DNA of 64,000 bases from Phycisphaerales bacterium AB-hyl4 (GCA_041821185.1 JBGUBD010000006.1:62001-126000); one strand, 5' to 3'; shown: positions 46,054-55,940, counted from the first letter of the stretch. Notes: generated from the letters alone by a model not told the origin. Numbers and translations are program-made.

Positions 46054-46764
46054 ATGACCCAAACGCAACCTCCCAAACAGCAGGACGACGCATGGCTGTC
46101 CGAAATCCGCCGGGAGCTTTACACGCCCGTGGTGGGCGACATTCTCGACACGCTGGGATACGTGCACCAGTTCCTGCCGCAGCCGATTCAGCCGATGCGC
46201 GAAGGCATGAAGCTGGTTGGGCGGGCGATGCCAGCGCTGATGATCGATGTCTACGGCCCGCAGAAGCAACCCTTCGGCAAGCTCACCGAAGCGCTCGATC
46301 AACTTCAGCCGGGCGAGGTGTATCTGGCGTCGGGCGGCGAGATGCGCTGTGCCTACTGGGGTGAGATCCTTACCGCCACAGCGCGGCAGCGCGGCGCGGT
46401 CGGCGCGGTGGTCAACGGCTTTCATCGCGACACGCCGCAGGTGCCTGAGCAGGAATGGCCGGTGTTCAGCCGAGGGCGGTTCGCGCAGGATTCGTCTGTG
46501 CGGACGCAGGTGGTCGACTATCGCGTGCCGATCGAGGTGGGGCAGGTGACGGTGCAGCCGGGCGACCTGGTCTTCGGCGACCTCGACGGCGTCGTCGTGA
46601 TCCCGCAGCAGGTGGAAGCCGAGGTGATCGAAAAGGCTCTGGAAAAAGCACGTGGCGAGAAGACGGTGCGCCACGCGATCGAGAACGGCATGAGCAGCAC
46701 GGAAGCGTTCCAGAAGTATGGGATTTCGCGGCTTTCCTGTATGTCTCACCGCGATCACGGCTGA
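46054..46764 (+). CDS. RraA-family protein with altered C-terminus
   Basis: 236 residues. RraA/HMG-aldolase fold: [18 protein letters not shown] near the start, [13 protein letters not shown] (metal-binding Arg-Asp) and [15 protein letters not shown]. Family members include 4-carboxy-4-hydroxy-2-oxoadipate aldolases and RNase E inhibitors. Sugar-cluster members probably cleave a keto acid. The usual end is ...FxKYGI(L); here the stretch after KYGI (residues 224 on, [11 protein letters not shown]) comes from the ISL3 remnant downstream. ATG 46054 is 10 bases after the GH2 stop. Confidence 0.8.
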   Translation: MTQTQPPKQQDDAWLSEIRRELYTPVVGDILDTLGYVHQFLPQPIQPMREGMKLVGRAMPALMIDVYGPQKQPFGKLTEALDQLQPGEVYLASGGEMRCAYWGEILTATARQRGAVGAVVNGFHRDTPQVPEQEWPVFSRGRFAQDSSVRTQVVDYRVPIEVGQVTVQPGDLVFGDLDGVVVIPQQVEAEVIEKALEKARGEKTVRHAIENGMSSTEAFQKYGISRLSCMSHRDHG

Positions 46765-47165
46765 TCAACCGCACGCTCGGGTGCTCGTCCAGCCAGTCAC
46801 GCACCGCTTGAGTCGATCGCTCCGGCAGCAGGTCGATCGGCCGGTGATGTTGCAGATCGCACACGATCATGCCGTAGCGCTGGCCGCGCCGCAGCGCCCA
46901 GTCGTCCACGCCGATGATTCGCGGCGGAGCCTGCGGTGGATCGGGCAGACTTCGAAGACCACGCAGCAACGTGTCAGGACTGGTCGGCATCCCCAGCCGA
47001 CCCGCCAGACGCGAACCCGCCTCGCCGCCATTGGCCAGCGCAATCCACTGGTCAGCTTCGCCCAGCCGCTGGATTCGTCGCGACCGCACCGCCGTCACTT
47101 CCGGCAGCCGTTCGGCGAACGTTTTCCACCGGCATGGTTCGTTGTCGCAGAAAAACCTGTACCGC
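46728..47165 (-). pseudogene. ISL3-family transposase remnant
   Basis: On minus, an open stretch reads FFCDNEPCRWKTFAERLPEV, then RIIGVDDWALRRGQRYGMIV and [17 protein letters not shown]. That is the zinc-binding Cys region and first catalytic Asp motif of an ISL3 transposase. The N- and C-terminal parts are missing. The fragment fills the RraA-to-MDR spacer exactly, and RraA reads into its 3' end. Confidence 0.75.
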
Positions 47166-47177
47166 CCAGGATCGCTC

Positions 47178-48194
47178 ATGGACGCCAACGCCATCGTCTG
47201 CGATGCCCAACAGAACCTGTCACTGACGCGCGTGCGTCTGCCTGCCCCCACGGCCGAGGACATCGTGATCCGCACGGTCTATAGCGGAGTGAGTCCGGGT
47301 ACGGAACTGGCGCTGTTGCAAAACAAAATCAGGTGGGGTCCCTATCCACTGTGCACCGGCTACCAGGCGGTGGGGGTGATCGAAGCGGTGGGCGACAACG
47401 TATCGGCGTTTGCGCCGGGCCAACGCGTGTACTATCGCAGCAACGTGGGCATGATGTCTGACAGGGGCGACGCGATCTCTGCCGTTTCCGGTACGCATTG
47501 CAGCCACGCGGTCGTGCAGCCGGGCAAGGCGGGCGTGACACGACTTCCCGATGGCGTCGACCCGGCGACGGCGAGCCTGTTCGTGATGCCGGCGGTGGGA
47601 CTGGCGGGCGTGGACATGGCCAACCCGCGCATGGGCGACGTCGTCGTCGTCCACGGCTGCGGGCCGATCGGCCTTGGCGTCGTGGCGGCATGTGCTCATC
47701 GCGGTTGCCGGGTGATCGCGGTCGATATCGACGACGATCGTCTCGAACGGGCAAGCGCGCTTGGAGCCGACCATCTCATCAACAGCTCGCAACGCCCCGC
47801 CGAGGAACAGATCGCCGATCTGCTGCCCGATGGGACGAACGGCGCAGACGTGGTGTTTGAATCGACGGGTCTCCCCCAGTGCATCGACCCGGCCATTCGC
47901 CTGTGTCGGCCGTATGGCACGTTCGTCTGGCAAGGCAACTATGGCGAACATCCCATCCAGATGCGCTTCCTCGAACCGCACGCTCGCCGACTGACGATGT
48001 ACTTTCCTTGCGACGATGGCGGCCCGCCTTGCCGGCAGGCGGTACTCAAGAATATGGCCGTCGGCGCATTGCCCTGGCAGCACACCATCACGCACCGCGT
48101 TGAGCCAACCGAGGCGGTGGCTCTTTACCATCGAATGCTCAAGGACCAGGCTGCCGACCTCGTGAGCGCGGTCATCAAATGGAGCGACGCGTAA
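47178..48194 (+). CDS. Medium-chain dehydrogenase/reductase
   Basis: About 338 residues, MDR superfamily. The N-terminal catalytic domain has VYSGVSPGTELALLQNK, the SG(V/I)SPGTE form common to the BchC-like subgroup that lacks the catalytic-zinc Cys. The NAD-binding domain has VVVHGCGPIGLGVVAACAHRG and VIAVDIDDDRLERA. It probably oxidises a sugar or polyol hydroxyl in the catabolic run. AGGA is upstream of ATG 47178, which is just past the ISL3 remnant. The epimerase gene begins 33 bases after its stop. Confidence 0.8.
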   Translation: MDANAIVCDAQQNLSLTRVRLPAPTAEDIVIRTVYSGVSPGTELALLQNKIRWGPYPLCTGYQAVGVIEAVGDNVSAFAPGQRVYYRSNVGMMSDRGDAISAVSGTHCSHAVVQPGKAGVTRLPDGVDPATASLFVMPAVGLAGVDMANPRMGDVVVVHGCGPIGLGVVAACAHRGCRVIAVDIDDDRLERASALGADHLINSSQRPAEEQIADLLPDGTNGADVVFESTGLPQCIDPAIRLCRPYGTFVWQGNYGEHPIQMRFLEPHARRLTMYFPCDDGGPPCRQAVLKNMAVGALPWQHTITHRVEPTEAVALYHRMLKDQAADLVSAVIKWSDA

Positions 48195-48227
48195 GTCGGC
48201 ACCGGCCATCGCATCAAGGAGCAGACC

Positions 48228-48896
48228 ATGCCTTATACCCTGATCACCGGCGCCAGCGGTTTGATCGGCCGTGCGTTGTCGACCTCGCTTAACGCCAACG
48301 GTGGGACCACGCCGTTGGCCATGAGCCGACGGGGGGCCGACCTCGATGTCGCTTCCGTGCAAGGTGACTTTGCCCGCTTTGAAGACCTGCGGCAACTGGA
48401 CCGCTATGAGATTGAAGCAGTGGTTCACCTCGGCGCGGTGACCGGCGGTTGCAGTGAGCATGACGCGATGGCCGTCAACGTCGAGGGCACGCGCTGCCTG
48501 ATGCGATACCTGATCGACCGGGGTTGCCGACGGTTCGTCCTTGCCAGTTCGATCGCGGCGGTCGGCCTGCAGTCGCCGGACTTTCGCCCGCGCAGCTTTC
48601 CCATCGCCGACGAGCATCCCTGCGATGACCGCCACGGCTACGGCTTCTCAAAGTATCTCATGGAAGAAGTCACACGCTATTTCCATCGCCAAAACCCGCA
48701 GATTGACGCCACGAACCTTCGGCTGGCGGCGATCTATCCAGATGGCAAGCCGCCTGAGACCGAACCCGACTGCACGCCCGGGCCATGGGCGCTGGCAGGC
48801 CTGACACAAATGAGTCTGCGCGACGCGGTCGATGTGTTTAACCATCGAGCAGCGCCGCGTGATCTGCCGGGCGTGCGAGCACGCGGTGCCATGTAA
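48228..48896 (+). CDS. NAD-dependent epimerase/dehydratase, 3' truncated
   Basis: 222 residues, extended SDR fold: TLITGASGLIGRALS (GxxGxxG), VVHLGAVTGGC, and the active-site YGFSKYLMEEV (YxxxK). Full-length relatives have about 300 residues. Sequence after RDAVDVF (around residue 203) does not fit: the gene joins a Cys-rich phage-type sequence here, read in the wrong frame, and stops at 48896. The lost C-terminus holds substrate-binding residues, so it is probably inactive. AAGGAG is upstream of ATG 48228. Confidence 0.75.
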   Translation: MPYTLITGASGLIGRALSTSLNANGGTTPLAMSRRGADLDVASVQGDFARFEDLRQLDRYEIEAVVHLGAVTGGCSEHDAMAVNVEGTRCLMRYLIDRGCRRFVLASSIAAVGLQSPDFRPRSFPIADEHPCDDRHGYGFSKYLMEEVTRYFHRQNPQIDATNLRLAAIYPDGKPPETEPDCTPGPWALAGLTQMSLRDAVDVFNHRAAPRDLPGVRARGAM

Positions 48897-48996
48897 AGCA
48901 AACCCGGAGCGCTACTGCAAGTGCGATCGCTGCGGCTGCTGGCTCAAGCACAAGACCCGCCTGGCCGGCGAGTGGTGTCCAGTGGGGAAGTGGTAA
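48841..48996 (+). pseudogene. Fragment of Cys-rich phage-type gene
   Basis: Frame +1 from 48841 reads TIEQRRVICRACEHAVPC, then CKCDRCGCWLKHKTRLAGEW, ending in VGKW and TAA. It is a near copy of the protein part at 62542-62694, with no start of its own. Its join with the epimerase is at about 48838. Confidence 0.85.
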
Positions 48997-49099
48997 TGTG
49001 TTGTGAAGCGGGCGGTTCTGGAATAGGTGGCCGGCGGGTTGCCCATAGGGAGTTCGGTGCCAACGCATGCGTGGGTCGCGCCCAATGAGGGTGTGATCT

Positions 49100-49300
49100 T
49101 CACTTTTCGCTGTTGCGCATGGTGCGGCGATATCGAGCCGGGGCATAGCCGGTGACACGCTTGAAGACGCGACTAAAGTGATACTGGTCAGCGTAACCCG
49201 CCTCCTGTGCTACAACCGCGATGGGCAGGTTCGTGTGCAGGAGGTGACGCGCTGCCAGTTCGATACGCCGCTCTTCGAGCCAGCGATGTGGGGGTGACCA
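49100..49300 (-). pseudogene. AraC-family regulator C-terminal remnant
   Basis: The second HTH and C-terminus of an AraC regulator: RRIELAARHLLHTNLPIAVV, then QEAGYADQYHFSRVFKRVTG and a RYRR end. The upstream domain is gone. It lies between the phage-type fragment and the 3' end of the DUF4838 gene. Confidence 0.8.
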
Positions 49301-49341
49301 TGTCCGCGGCACTTGCTGCAGAATCTTGCTTGGCCACATGA

Positions 49342-52300
49342 TTATTCGAATATCACCGTCCCGCGGCGATGCCAAGGGTAGCCCCGCCAACCGAGATTGC
49401 CTTCGACAAGTGGCGACCATGTGTAGGAAATGATGTCATCGCTGGTGCTCGGCGATTCTGCTCCAACCGGCAAGGGTAATTCGACGACGTCCTGACCGGT
49501 CGCACGACCAGCTTCATCCGGCGCCTGGGTCCGGGTTCGGGTGAAACTGGCCCGCACGCGATCCAAACGACCATTTGTCGAGAGCAATTCGGCGGGAACC
49601 GTCACAAACGCTCCCCACCACCCTTGACCAGCCACGGTTTCTGACCTGATCGTCGAGGTGTCGCTCGCCAAGCTGTTGTCTGCGTGGATGGTGGCCTCAA
49701 ATAGCAGTTTGTCATTGTTATAGAAAGCCATGGCCACCGCGTCCTCTGAAGTGGGAGCGTGGGTTTGACTGCAACGGAAGGCTAGATACACATGCTCGTT
49801 GTCGTGTACGATTTGAACCCTTGTTGGAAAGTCAGCCGTGAAACCAAGTCGGTCATACGGATCTCGCCCGGCACGAAGATCATCCTTGCCTTGTACGAGA
49901 TGGGTTGATGCCGCCTCGCGCCATTGCGATGCTTGAAAGTCGGCTTCAGGACTTTGATCAACGCGAACAGCATGATAAACACGGTTGCGATCGACCCATC
50001 GGTGAGCTTGTCGAGCTTCCACAAAAAAGCCCATCCTTCCACGACGTTGAAGCGGATCTGGCGAAAAGTTTTCCAGCCATTCCCGCATCCAGTACACACG
50101 CCGTTTGTAGATGTCATCCTGTACGGCATTTCGCTCAGGCACATCCAACGCGATGCGTACCGATGCATCATCATTGCTTGCGTCACCCGTAAATTGAAAT
50201 GATGCTGTTTCACCAGCCTTCAGCATCGGCAACGAACCTTCAATCCGATCAGTTACATCAAGGCCATCTTCGGGCAGGTCCGGATGCATGGATACATCTG
50301 CAAACCAGACCTCGCCATCCCGTCGAAAGAAATCGATGCGATTGAAACCTTCGACGTCATCTGGCACGGTGAACACATCCGTGACGGTCGCCCACTGTCC
50401 GTCCGAAGGAAAGACGCGTCGACCGCTAAAGAACTGGTTGCCATGTCTACCATCGCCTGTAAGACCATAGTAAAGGACCACCATGGGATTTCCGTCATCA
50501 GCCGTTCGCCCGGTCAATGTTACTCGGTAATCAGCTCCGGGGCTGGCATAGTTGCGCAGCCATTTCGATGCCTGGCGGTATCCCGTGTTTCCGCCTTGGG
50601 GGTTGTCAGCCGACATCTCGGATGAAATGAGATTGACCGGATAAAGCCGGGCGCGAGGGCCATCGATGCCTGGCTCAACGACAAGGCGGAGCCCGTTGTA
50701 CAGTTCGCCCCGGTAGCGAATTTCACCATCGCCCCAACGAATGGTTGGGTTGTTGACGGGAGAGCCCTTGGCTTTGATCTCGATGCCGTACTGGGTGTCC
50801 GTGGCCAGGGTGTTGGTATGCACCCACCCGTCTTCAGGCTTGATTTCTCTCAGCGTGCTGCCGCGCGAAGCATTGACGGCCACCATTGCTTCGTGAAAGT
50901 AACTCTCAAGCTGATCAAGCACCTCCGGCGTATAGGTTTCGCCATACAGCCCTTTGAAAAGCCCAGCCGAGTAATCAATCGCGTTCTCCGACCACCTGAC
51001 ATTCTGGTAGCGGTCTATCGCAAGTCGATAAAACTTCTCCATCGGCTCGGCTGCCGGGCCAAAGAATCGCTTGCAGTAATCGGTCAGGTGTTCATCGACA
51101 TTCAGGTCCGGGTTCCAGAGCATCCGAAACCATACATTGATGAACCAGTGAGCTTCCTGAGGCGAACGTCCTCTGCTGTTGAGGTACTCGCCCGAAACAT
51201 ACTCACTGTAGTCGTGCAGCCACTGTTGCTTGACATGTGGGTAGATGATCGGCGCCGCCGTCCAGAGGCCAGGCCAGACCGGGTAATCCCAGATAAGAAG
51301 CCGATCCCGGTCACCGCCGAGTTTCGCGCTCCATGATTTGATCAGTTCATCATTGATCGGCCGCGACTCCGGCTCCTTGTAAATGTGGCTCGGAGCGAGC
51401 ACGGCAAGCACAATGTCCACGTTCTCGGGCAAATCAAACTCGGGTGGAAGCGTATAGCCCTGATAAGCCAGCGTCACCACTCGTCGCTCAGGCCACTGCT
51501 CCTTCACTCGCAATGCCAGGTCCTTGATATGCTTGAAGTAGACGTTCGACTGCCTGCCCCAACCTTGCGGCTGATGCGAAAACCGTTGTACCGGGTTAAA
51601 TTCCGACTTACTCAGTTCCTTGCACCGTTCGCAATGGCAATCTGCCAGATTGTCGGCAGGTGATACTGAAATGTAATGTGCGCTGGGGTTATGTCCCAGT
51701 GGTGCTTTCCCCTCTTCATACCAGGCGGCATAATCAGCCATGCGCTGGTCGATGACGCCCGGCTCGCTGTAACACAGAAACCGGAAATCGCGCGTTCCAT
51801 CCGGCCTCAGGCGAAAATACTCCGGGTTGCTTTCCCGGTACCGGAGCCGCCAGCCGTCGTCGGTATGCCCGATGGGCATCAGCCGAGGGTTACCCATCTT
51901 GATTTCCGAACCGAAGAACCCGTATGTGAACCGATGGCTATATGCCGGCGCATCCTGATGATCGATTGACGCTGGGGCTGTCATCGTTGTGGATTGGGGA
52001 ATCACCACGCCGAAGTCTTCGTCGCCATCGACTTCCTTGTCAAAGTAGAACCCGAAGTCGAGGTATTTTTCAAGAAAAATCGTAACCGCGTGCATCGTTC
52101 CGCGGTCGTGCTCGAAGTCCAGGTTGTTCGTACCAACCGGGGCGACCTCGCCGACCAGGGCAACGCCGCGTGGAAACGTTTTGATCCGGACGCCTTCTGT
52201 TTCGCTCGGTGGCTGTATGTCGTATCGCTCGGTCAACTCGCTTCGGCCGACCAGGATCAAAGTCCCTTCCGCCGGCGCCTCCGAAGCTAATACGATCGGG

Positions 52301-52581
52301 ATTGTCGCGCCGCTTGCCTTGCTGATATATGTCTGAAGTTTCTCAGCCGCGACCCGTTGCGTATGTCTCGAATCCGCCTCCCGGACGATCAACTGGGGCT
52401 GATCCGAGGGCCCCATCACAAGCGGCTGATCGGCGATCACGATCGTCGCCTCGGAACGTCCATCCTGAACAAGCGTCAACAGGTCGCCGCCATCAACCGA
52501 TGCATCGATCGCATTTGAACAGATCATCCAACAGATCATCATGCTGGCAATCCCTGGCTTGCGCAATAACCGAGTCGACAT
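49342..52581 (-). CDS. Secreted DUF4838-domain glycosidase-like protein
   Basis: 1079 residues with an N-terminal hydrophobic segment and Ala-rich cleavage site (ASMMICWMICSNAIDAS). The region 30-150 resembles the alpha-glucuronidase-like N-terminal domain (RVAAEKLQTYISKASGA). DUF4838 follows at about 200-500: HYISVSPADNLADCHCERCK and LAYQGYTLPPEFDLPENVDI. The C-terminal 300 residues include a CBM9-like beta domain (VQIVHDNEHVYLAFRCSQTH). Probably removes a uronyl or acetylated sugar from an external polysaccharide. The ribosome-binding site is AAGGAT. Last gene of the minus module. Confidence 0.75.
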   Translation of the reverse strand: MSTRLLRKPGIASMMICWMICSNAIDASVDGGDLLTLVQDGRSEATIVIADQPLVMGPSDQPQLIVREADSRHTQRVAAEKLQTYISKASGATIPIVLASEAPAEGTLILVGRSELTERYDIQPPSETEGVRIKTFPRGVALVGEVAPVGTNNLDFEHDRGTMHAVTIFLEKYLDFGFYFDKEVDGDEDFGVVIPQSTTMTAPASIDHQDAPAYSHRFTYGFFGSEIKMGNPRLMPIGHTDDGWRLRYRESNPEYFRLRPDGTRDFRFLCYSEPGVIDQRMADYAAWYEEGKAPLGHNPSAHYISVSPADNLADCHCERCKELSKSEFNPVQRFSHQPQGWGRQSNVYFKHIKDLALRVKEQWPERRVVTLAYQGYTLPPEFDLPENVDIVLAVLAPSHIYKEPESRPINDELIKSWSAKLGGDRDRLLIWDYPVWPGLWTAAPIIYPHVKQQWLHDYSEYVSGEYLNSRGRSPQEAHWFINVWFRMLWNPDLNVDEHLTDYCKRFFGPAAEPMEKFYRLAIDRYQNVRWSENAIDYSAGLFKGLYGETYTPEVLDQLESYFHEAMVAVNASRGSTLREIKPEDGWVHTNTLATDTQYGIEIKAKGSPVNNPTIRWGDGEIRYRGELYNGLRLVVEPGIDGPRARLYPVNLISSEMSADNPQGGNTGYRQASKWLRNYASPGADYRVTLTGRTADDGNPMVVLYYGLTGDGRHGNQFFSGRRVFPSDGQWATVTDVFTVPDDVEGFNRIDFFRRDGEVWFADVSMHPDLPEDGLDVTDRIEGSLPMLKAGETASFQFTGDASNDDASVRIALDVPERNAVQDDIYKRRVYWMREWLENFSPDPLQRRGRMGFFVEARQAHRWVDRNRVYHAVRVDQSPEADFQASQWREAASTHLVQGKDDLRAGRDPYDRLGFTADFPTRVQIVHDNEHVYLAFRCSQTHAPTSEDAVAMAFYNNDKLLFEATIHADNSLASDTSTIRSETVAGQGWWGAFVTVPAELLSTNGRLDRVRASFTRTRTQAPDEAGRATGQDVVELPLPVGAESPSTSDDIISYTWSPLVEGNLGWRGYPWHRRGTVIFE

Positions 52582-52715
52582 AGATATGATCCTTCTTAAA
52601 ATAGCATGCCTTCATGGGAAGGCCGAGATATTTATAAAATCGTCGTTTGAGCACGCCCAGGCGAGCCCGAGGCGTATCCGTGGCGCGCGATCCACGTATG
52701 TTGTCCATCAGCCGT

Positions 52716-53477
52716 TTAAGGCAGGACAACAATATTCAGTGAGTCGTCCCGGACGCTGAACAAGTTGACGTTGATTCGCCTGAACCTCAAGAGGCGATCC
52801 GGCGTCATGCTTTCAGCCCGACCGTCGTGAAATGCCGCATTCGCGGCACCACCGTGCCGAAGGTGAATGCCACGGTAAAAGAATCCGGAATCAAAGGTGT
52901 TTCGCGACCACTGGTAAGACTGTCGACCGGAAGCAGCATTGACCGTGTCAACAAAGAACATGAATCGGCTTGCATCCTGCAGTTGCTCAAGTCTGTTCAA
53001 GTCAATGGTTCGTAACAAGATGCCTGCACCACTCGGGGTGTAATGATTGACCAGCAGATCCTGCACTTCCTGCTGAACATTCGGGTCGCGAAAGCCGGCA
53101 TTGTGATGGTGCGGAATGCCGTACGTTTCCCGCATCTGTACGTCGAAATCCTCAGGGGCGCTTTGAAGGATTGACGGGCAATGCATGATGGAGGTTGTGA
53201 TATAGCCGCCTTCATAGGTCAGCCACGGCCCGGGATGTCCGTGCTCGCTGGCGAAGTGAGGCTTTTGTCTCTGATTGTCTTCCGCGTACATCAACGTGCC
53301 AAGCGTCATCTGTCGTAGGTTGCTCATGCAGACCGCGGATTGTGCCGCACCGCGGGCCGCCTGCAACGCTGGCAGTAGAATGGCGATAAGAATCGCAATG
53401 ATTGATATGACGACGAGAAGCTCGATTAATGTAAACGCCGGCCCCTGTAAACGGCGTAACGTGCAGATGCCAGACAT
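52716..53477 (-). CDS. Prepilin-like protein with H-X9-DG box (second copy)
   Basis: About 253 residues. The prepilin motif [20 protein letters not shown] is near residue 15, followed by [21 protein letters not shown] and the box [14 protein letters not shown], which exactly matches H-X9-DG. ATG 53477 is chosen for AAGGAG seven bases upstream. Paired with a PEP-CTERM protein, as at 34-38 kb, which suggests a conserved functional pairing. The enzyme that would process it is not in the window. Confidence 0.8.
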   Translation of the reverse strand: MSGICTLRRLQGPAFTLIELLVVISIIAILIAILLPALQAARGAAQSAVCMSNLRQMTLGTLMYAEDNQRQKPHFASEHGHPGPWLTYEGGYITTSIMHCPSILQSAPEDFDVQMRETYGIPHHHNAGFRDPNVQQEVQDLLVNHYTPSGAGILLRTIDLNRLEQLQDASRFMFFVDTVNAASGRQSYQWSRNTFDSGFFYRGIHLRHGGAANAAFHDGRAESMTPDRLLRFRRINVNLFSVRDDSLNIVVLP

Positions 53478-53594
53478 GACAAACTCCTTATAGGTGGTCC
53501 CGCAACGCGCACTCACTCCGGTGCGATCGGTCCATGTTCGCATTGAATCGCCGCGAATCACTTTTCAGAGACACACGGCGTATAAGGTTTATGG

Positions 53595-54404
53595 TCAGGC
53601 GACGCGCTTCCGGAACCGGCGACTGGAAAGCAGCAGAAGCCCGCCGGCCCCCATCAGTGCAAGCGAGGCAGGTTCGGGAATGATTTCGTATTGGACGTAC
53701 TCGCTACGCAGCATACGAGTGCCACCGGTTGTCAGATACTCAACCCACAGTGGGTCGGTGGAGGACCAGGCATTTGCCTGCGTTACGGGTCCGCTGCTTG
53801 TGCCAAGGTTCGCATCCCACTCAAGCTGCGTATAGGTGGTGTCGCCGTATTTCTTCACGTACAGCGAAACGACACGGTCGCCGTTGACATTGTCGAAGAC
53901 AAAGCGAAGCGTGTCAGGATCACCAAAGACATAATCCTCGGTTGTGGTGCGAAGGTTGTCCGCAGTCGAGTCTGCCGCAGGCCGTGCATCATACTCATCA
54001 CCGGTGCTGGCCCGAATCATGGCCCCAGAAACGCCGTCGCCATTCGACAGGATCACCGACTGGCCGCCGAGATGCGCCCGACCTCGAATAGACGCTTCGA
54101 CGATAAGGATTTCACCGATCTCCGGCAACGGAATCCGGTAATCCTCTCGAAGAATGGCCGAGCCCGCGGATGGATCGCCCACTTGCAATGAGTCGCTGCT
54201 TGACTGGATGGATACGGATCCACTGGTCGTCCATTTGGACAGATCCTCGGTGAAATCATCAATCACAGTCGGCGCAGCAAGCTCGTCGGTGACCGGATCG
54301 AAGGTCACCGCTGCGAACGCCGTGGAAGGCGCGGCGCCACTTGCGAGCATCAGGCCAACGGTCGCCGAGCAAATGTACAGTGTTGATCGTACTTTTCGAA
54401 ACAT
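53595..54404 (-). CDS. PEP-CTERM sorting-domain protein (second copy)
   Basis: About 269 residues. A signal peptide (YICSATVGLMLASGAAPSTAFA) is followed by a lectin-like beta-rich domain (PTVIDDFTEDLSKWTTSG...WVEYLTTGGTRM), and ends IIPEPASLALMGAGGLLLLSSRRFRKRVA. ATG 54404 has GGAG nine bases upstream; ATG 54473, with AGAGGA, would add 23 residues. It lies upstream of the pseudopilin gene on the same strand, 117 bases away. The beta domain is reminiscent of a carbohydrate-binding module, but I cannot name a family. Confidence 0.8.
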   Translation of the reverse strand: MFRKVRSTLYICSATVGLMLASGAAPSTAFAAVTFDPVTDELAAPTVIDDFTEDLSKWTTSGSVSIQSSSDSLQVGDPSAGSAILREDYRIPLPEIGEILIVEASIRGRAHLGGQSVILSNGDGVSGAMIRASTGDEYDARPAADSTADNLRTTTEDYVFGDPDTLRFVFDNVNGDRVVSLYVKKYGDTTYTQLEWDANLGTSSGPVTQANAWSSTDPLWVEYLTTGGTRMLRSEYVQYEIIPEPASLALMGAGGLLLLSSRRFRKRVA

Positions 54405-54544
54405 GCTGTTGTTCTCCATGAGGGGGTGGCTTGCGTTAGAAGCCGTGGCTGGGGTACGAAGTGAGTTGCTCATTCCAGAATCCTCTTTATTACATGATCC
54501 AGACTGGCTACTTTCATTACCAAAACGACTGGCAACGAAAACAT

Positions 54545-55660
54545 TCATAATCGATTTGGATTGCTTGCCGGTGCAGTGGATTCCCGCACGACCAGGCGGG
54601 GTTCGACCAACAGGTTTGCAGGCGTCCCTCCGCCCGCGACGCGATCCTGAAGCACTTCGAAAGCCTTGGCGGCAAGTTCTTCTCGCGAATTTCGCACGGT
54701 GGTGGCCTTGGGATGCACCTGCACAGACTCGGGCAGATCATCCGTGCCGACGACCGACACCTCACGCCCCACCTGCCAGCCGCGGGAGCCGACGAAGCGG
54801 TAGACTGCATGCAACTGACTGTCGCTGGCAATCACGGCGGTGGGCGGACGTGATCCGTCGAACATCGCGGACAAGGCCTTATTGATATTGGTCGGATCGC
54901 CGTCGGCCGGCTGGACCCAATTCGAAGCAATGCGCAGTCCACGTTCCGCCATCAGACGGTAAAACGCCTCCCGGCGAAACAGCATCGTGGTGTTGATGAC
55001 ATCAGGCTCAGGCTTGAGGTGGTCAAGGTAGCCGATTCGCTCATGGCCGAGTTCCCACAGATGTTCAAGTTGAAGGGCGACGCATTTCCTGGGGCGCCAC
55101 AGGACGTTGGCGGCGTTGCGCTGAAGAATGCGCGGGCAAAGCGCTACCGTCGCAACGCCATGGTTCTCAAACATGGCGGCGAGATCGGGCGCATGTGGGT
55201 AGAGCAGGATCGCTGCTTTTAATGACGTCTCGGCCGCAAGTTCCTCGTAACTGGAGACCGGAGCCCCCAGCGGAAACTGCCGAAAGCGCAGCCCCAAACC
55301 CCGCTCGCCCGCTTCTTTTGAGAGCGTGTTAACAACTGCCGCGGCAAACCACGAGCCATGAAGGGCATCGCTGCCATAGTCGCAGACGACCAATTCGATC
55401 ATCGATAAGGTGGGGTTCGCCTGCTCATCGCTGGTTTTGTAAATGCCCGAGCGGGACCGGCGTTCGATTCGGCCCTGCTTCTCGAACTCGCTCAGCACGC
55501 GTTCGAGCCGGATCCGCCCCACGCCAGCATGCTGCTGTAACACCCTGACGGGCGGCAGCGCCTCACCGACCGACCGTCCTCTCAACTCCTGCTCAAGAAA
55601 CATCCGCACTTGAGCGAGTGCGTCAGTCCGATTCGCAATTTCAGGGCGAGCCATTGCCAT
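54545..55660 (-). CDS. GntR-type regulator with LacI-like ligand domain
   Basis: About 371 residues. The winged-helix GntR HTH (RTDALAQVRMFLEQELRGRS; LPPVRVLQQHAGVGRIRLERVL; GIYKT) is followed by a periplasmic-binding-protein fold (PTAVIASDSQLHAVYRFVGS; VSVVGTDD). This is the AraR architecture; AraR responds to arabinose, but the ligand here is not known. The ATG pair at 55660/55654 follows AGGGG. It is probably the regulator of the minus module (PEP-CTERM, pseudopilin, DUF4838). Confidence 0.85.
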   Translation of the reverse strand: MAMARPEIANRTDALAQVRMFLEQELRGRSVGEALPPVRVLQQHAGVGRIRLERVLSEFEKQGRIERRSRSGIYKTSDEQANPTLSMIELVVCDYGSDALHGSWFAAAVVNTLSKEAGERGLGLRFRQFPLGAPVSSYEELAAETSLKAAILLYPHAPDLAAMFENHGVATVALCPRILQRNAANVLWRPRKCVALQLEHLWELGHERIGYLDHLKPEPDVINTTMLFRREAFYRLMAERGLRIASNWVQPADGDPTNINKALSAMFDGSRPPTAVIASDSQLHAVYRFVGSRGWQVGREVSVVGTDDLPESVQVHPKATTVRNSREELAAKAFEVLQDRVAGGGTPANLLVEPRLVVRESTAPASNPNRL

Positions 55661-55940
55661 CACAACCCCTATCGCCGGAGAGACGTTCCGGAAAATGCAA
55701 CAACACAAAACCAAACCAGATCGACTATAAATATCACAGAACCGGCGCAGAGTCAAATCATTTTGGGAAGACCTGCTGAAATCCAGCATGCTTCCGGCTG
55801 TGTCATGCGCAGAGTGAGCTTCATTTCCTTGTTTAAGTATGCTTTTCATGTTTCGCGCTAAAATGCGGAAAGCCTGAGAGGCGCAATTTATTCTGTGTCG
55901 GTCTTGTGTTGGAGCATTAAATGCCTTAGCTTGTCACCGC

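Noticed and set aside
47220..48635. 471-residue minus-strand open frame
   Set aside because: Antisense to the MDR dehydrogenase and epimerase, which have clear motifs.
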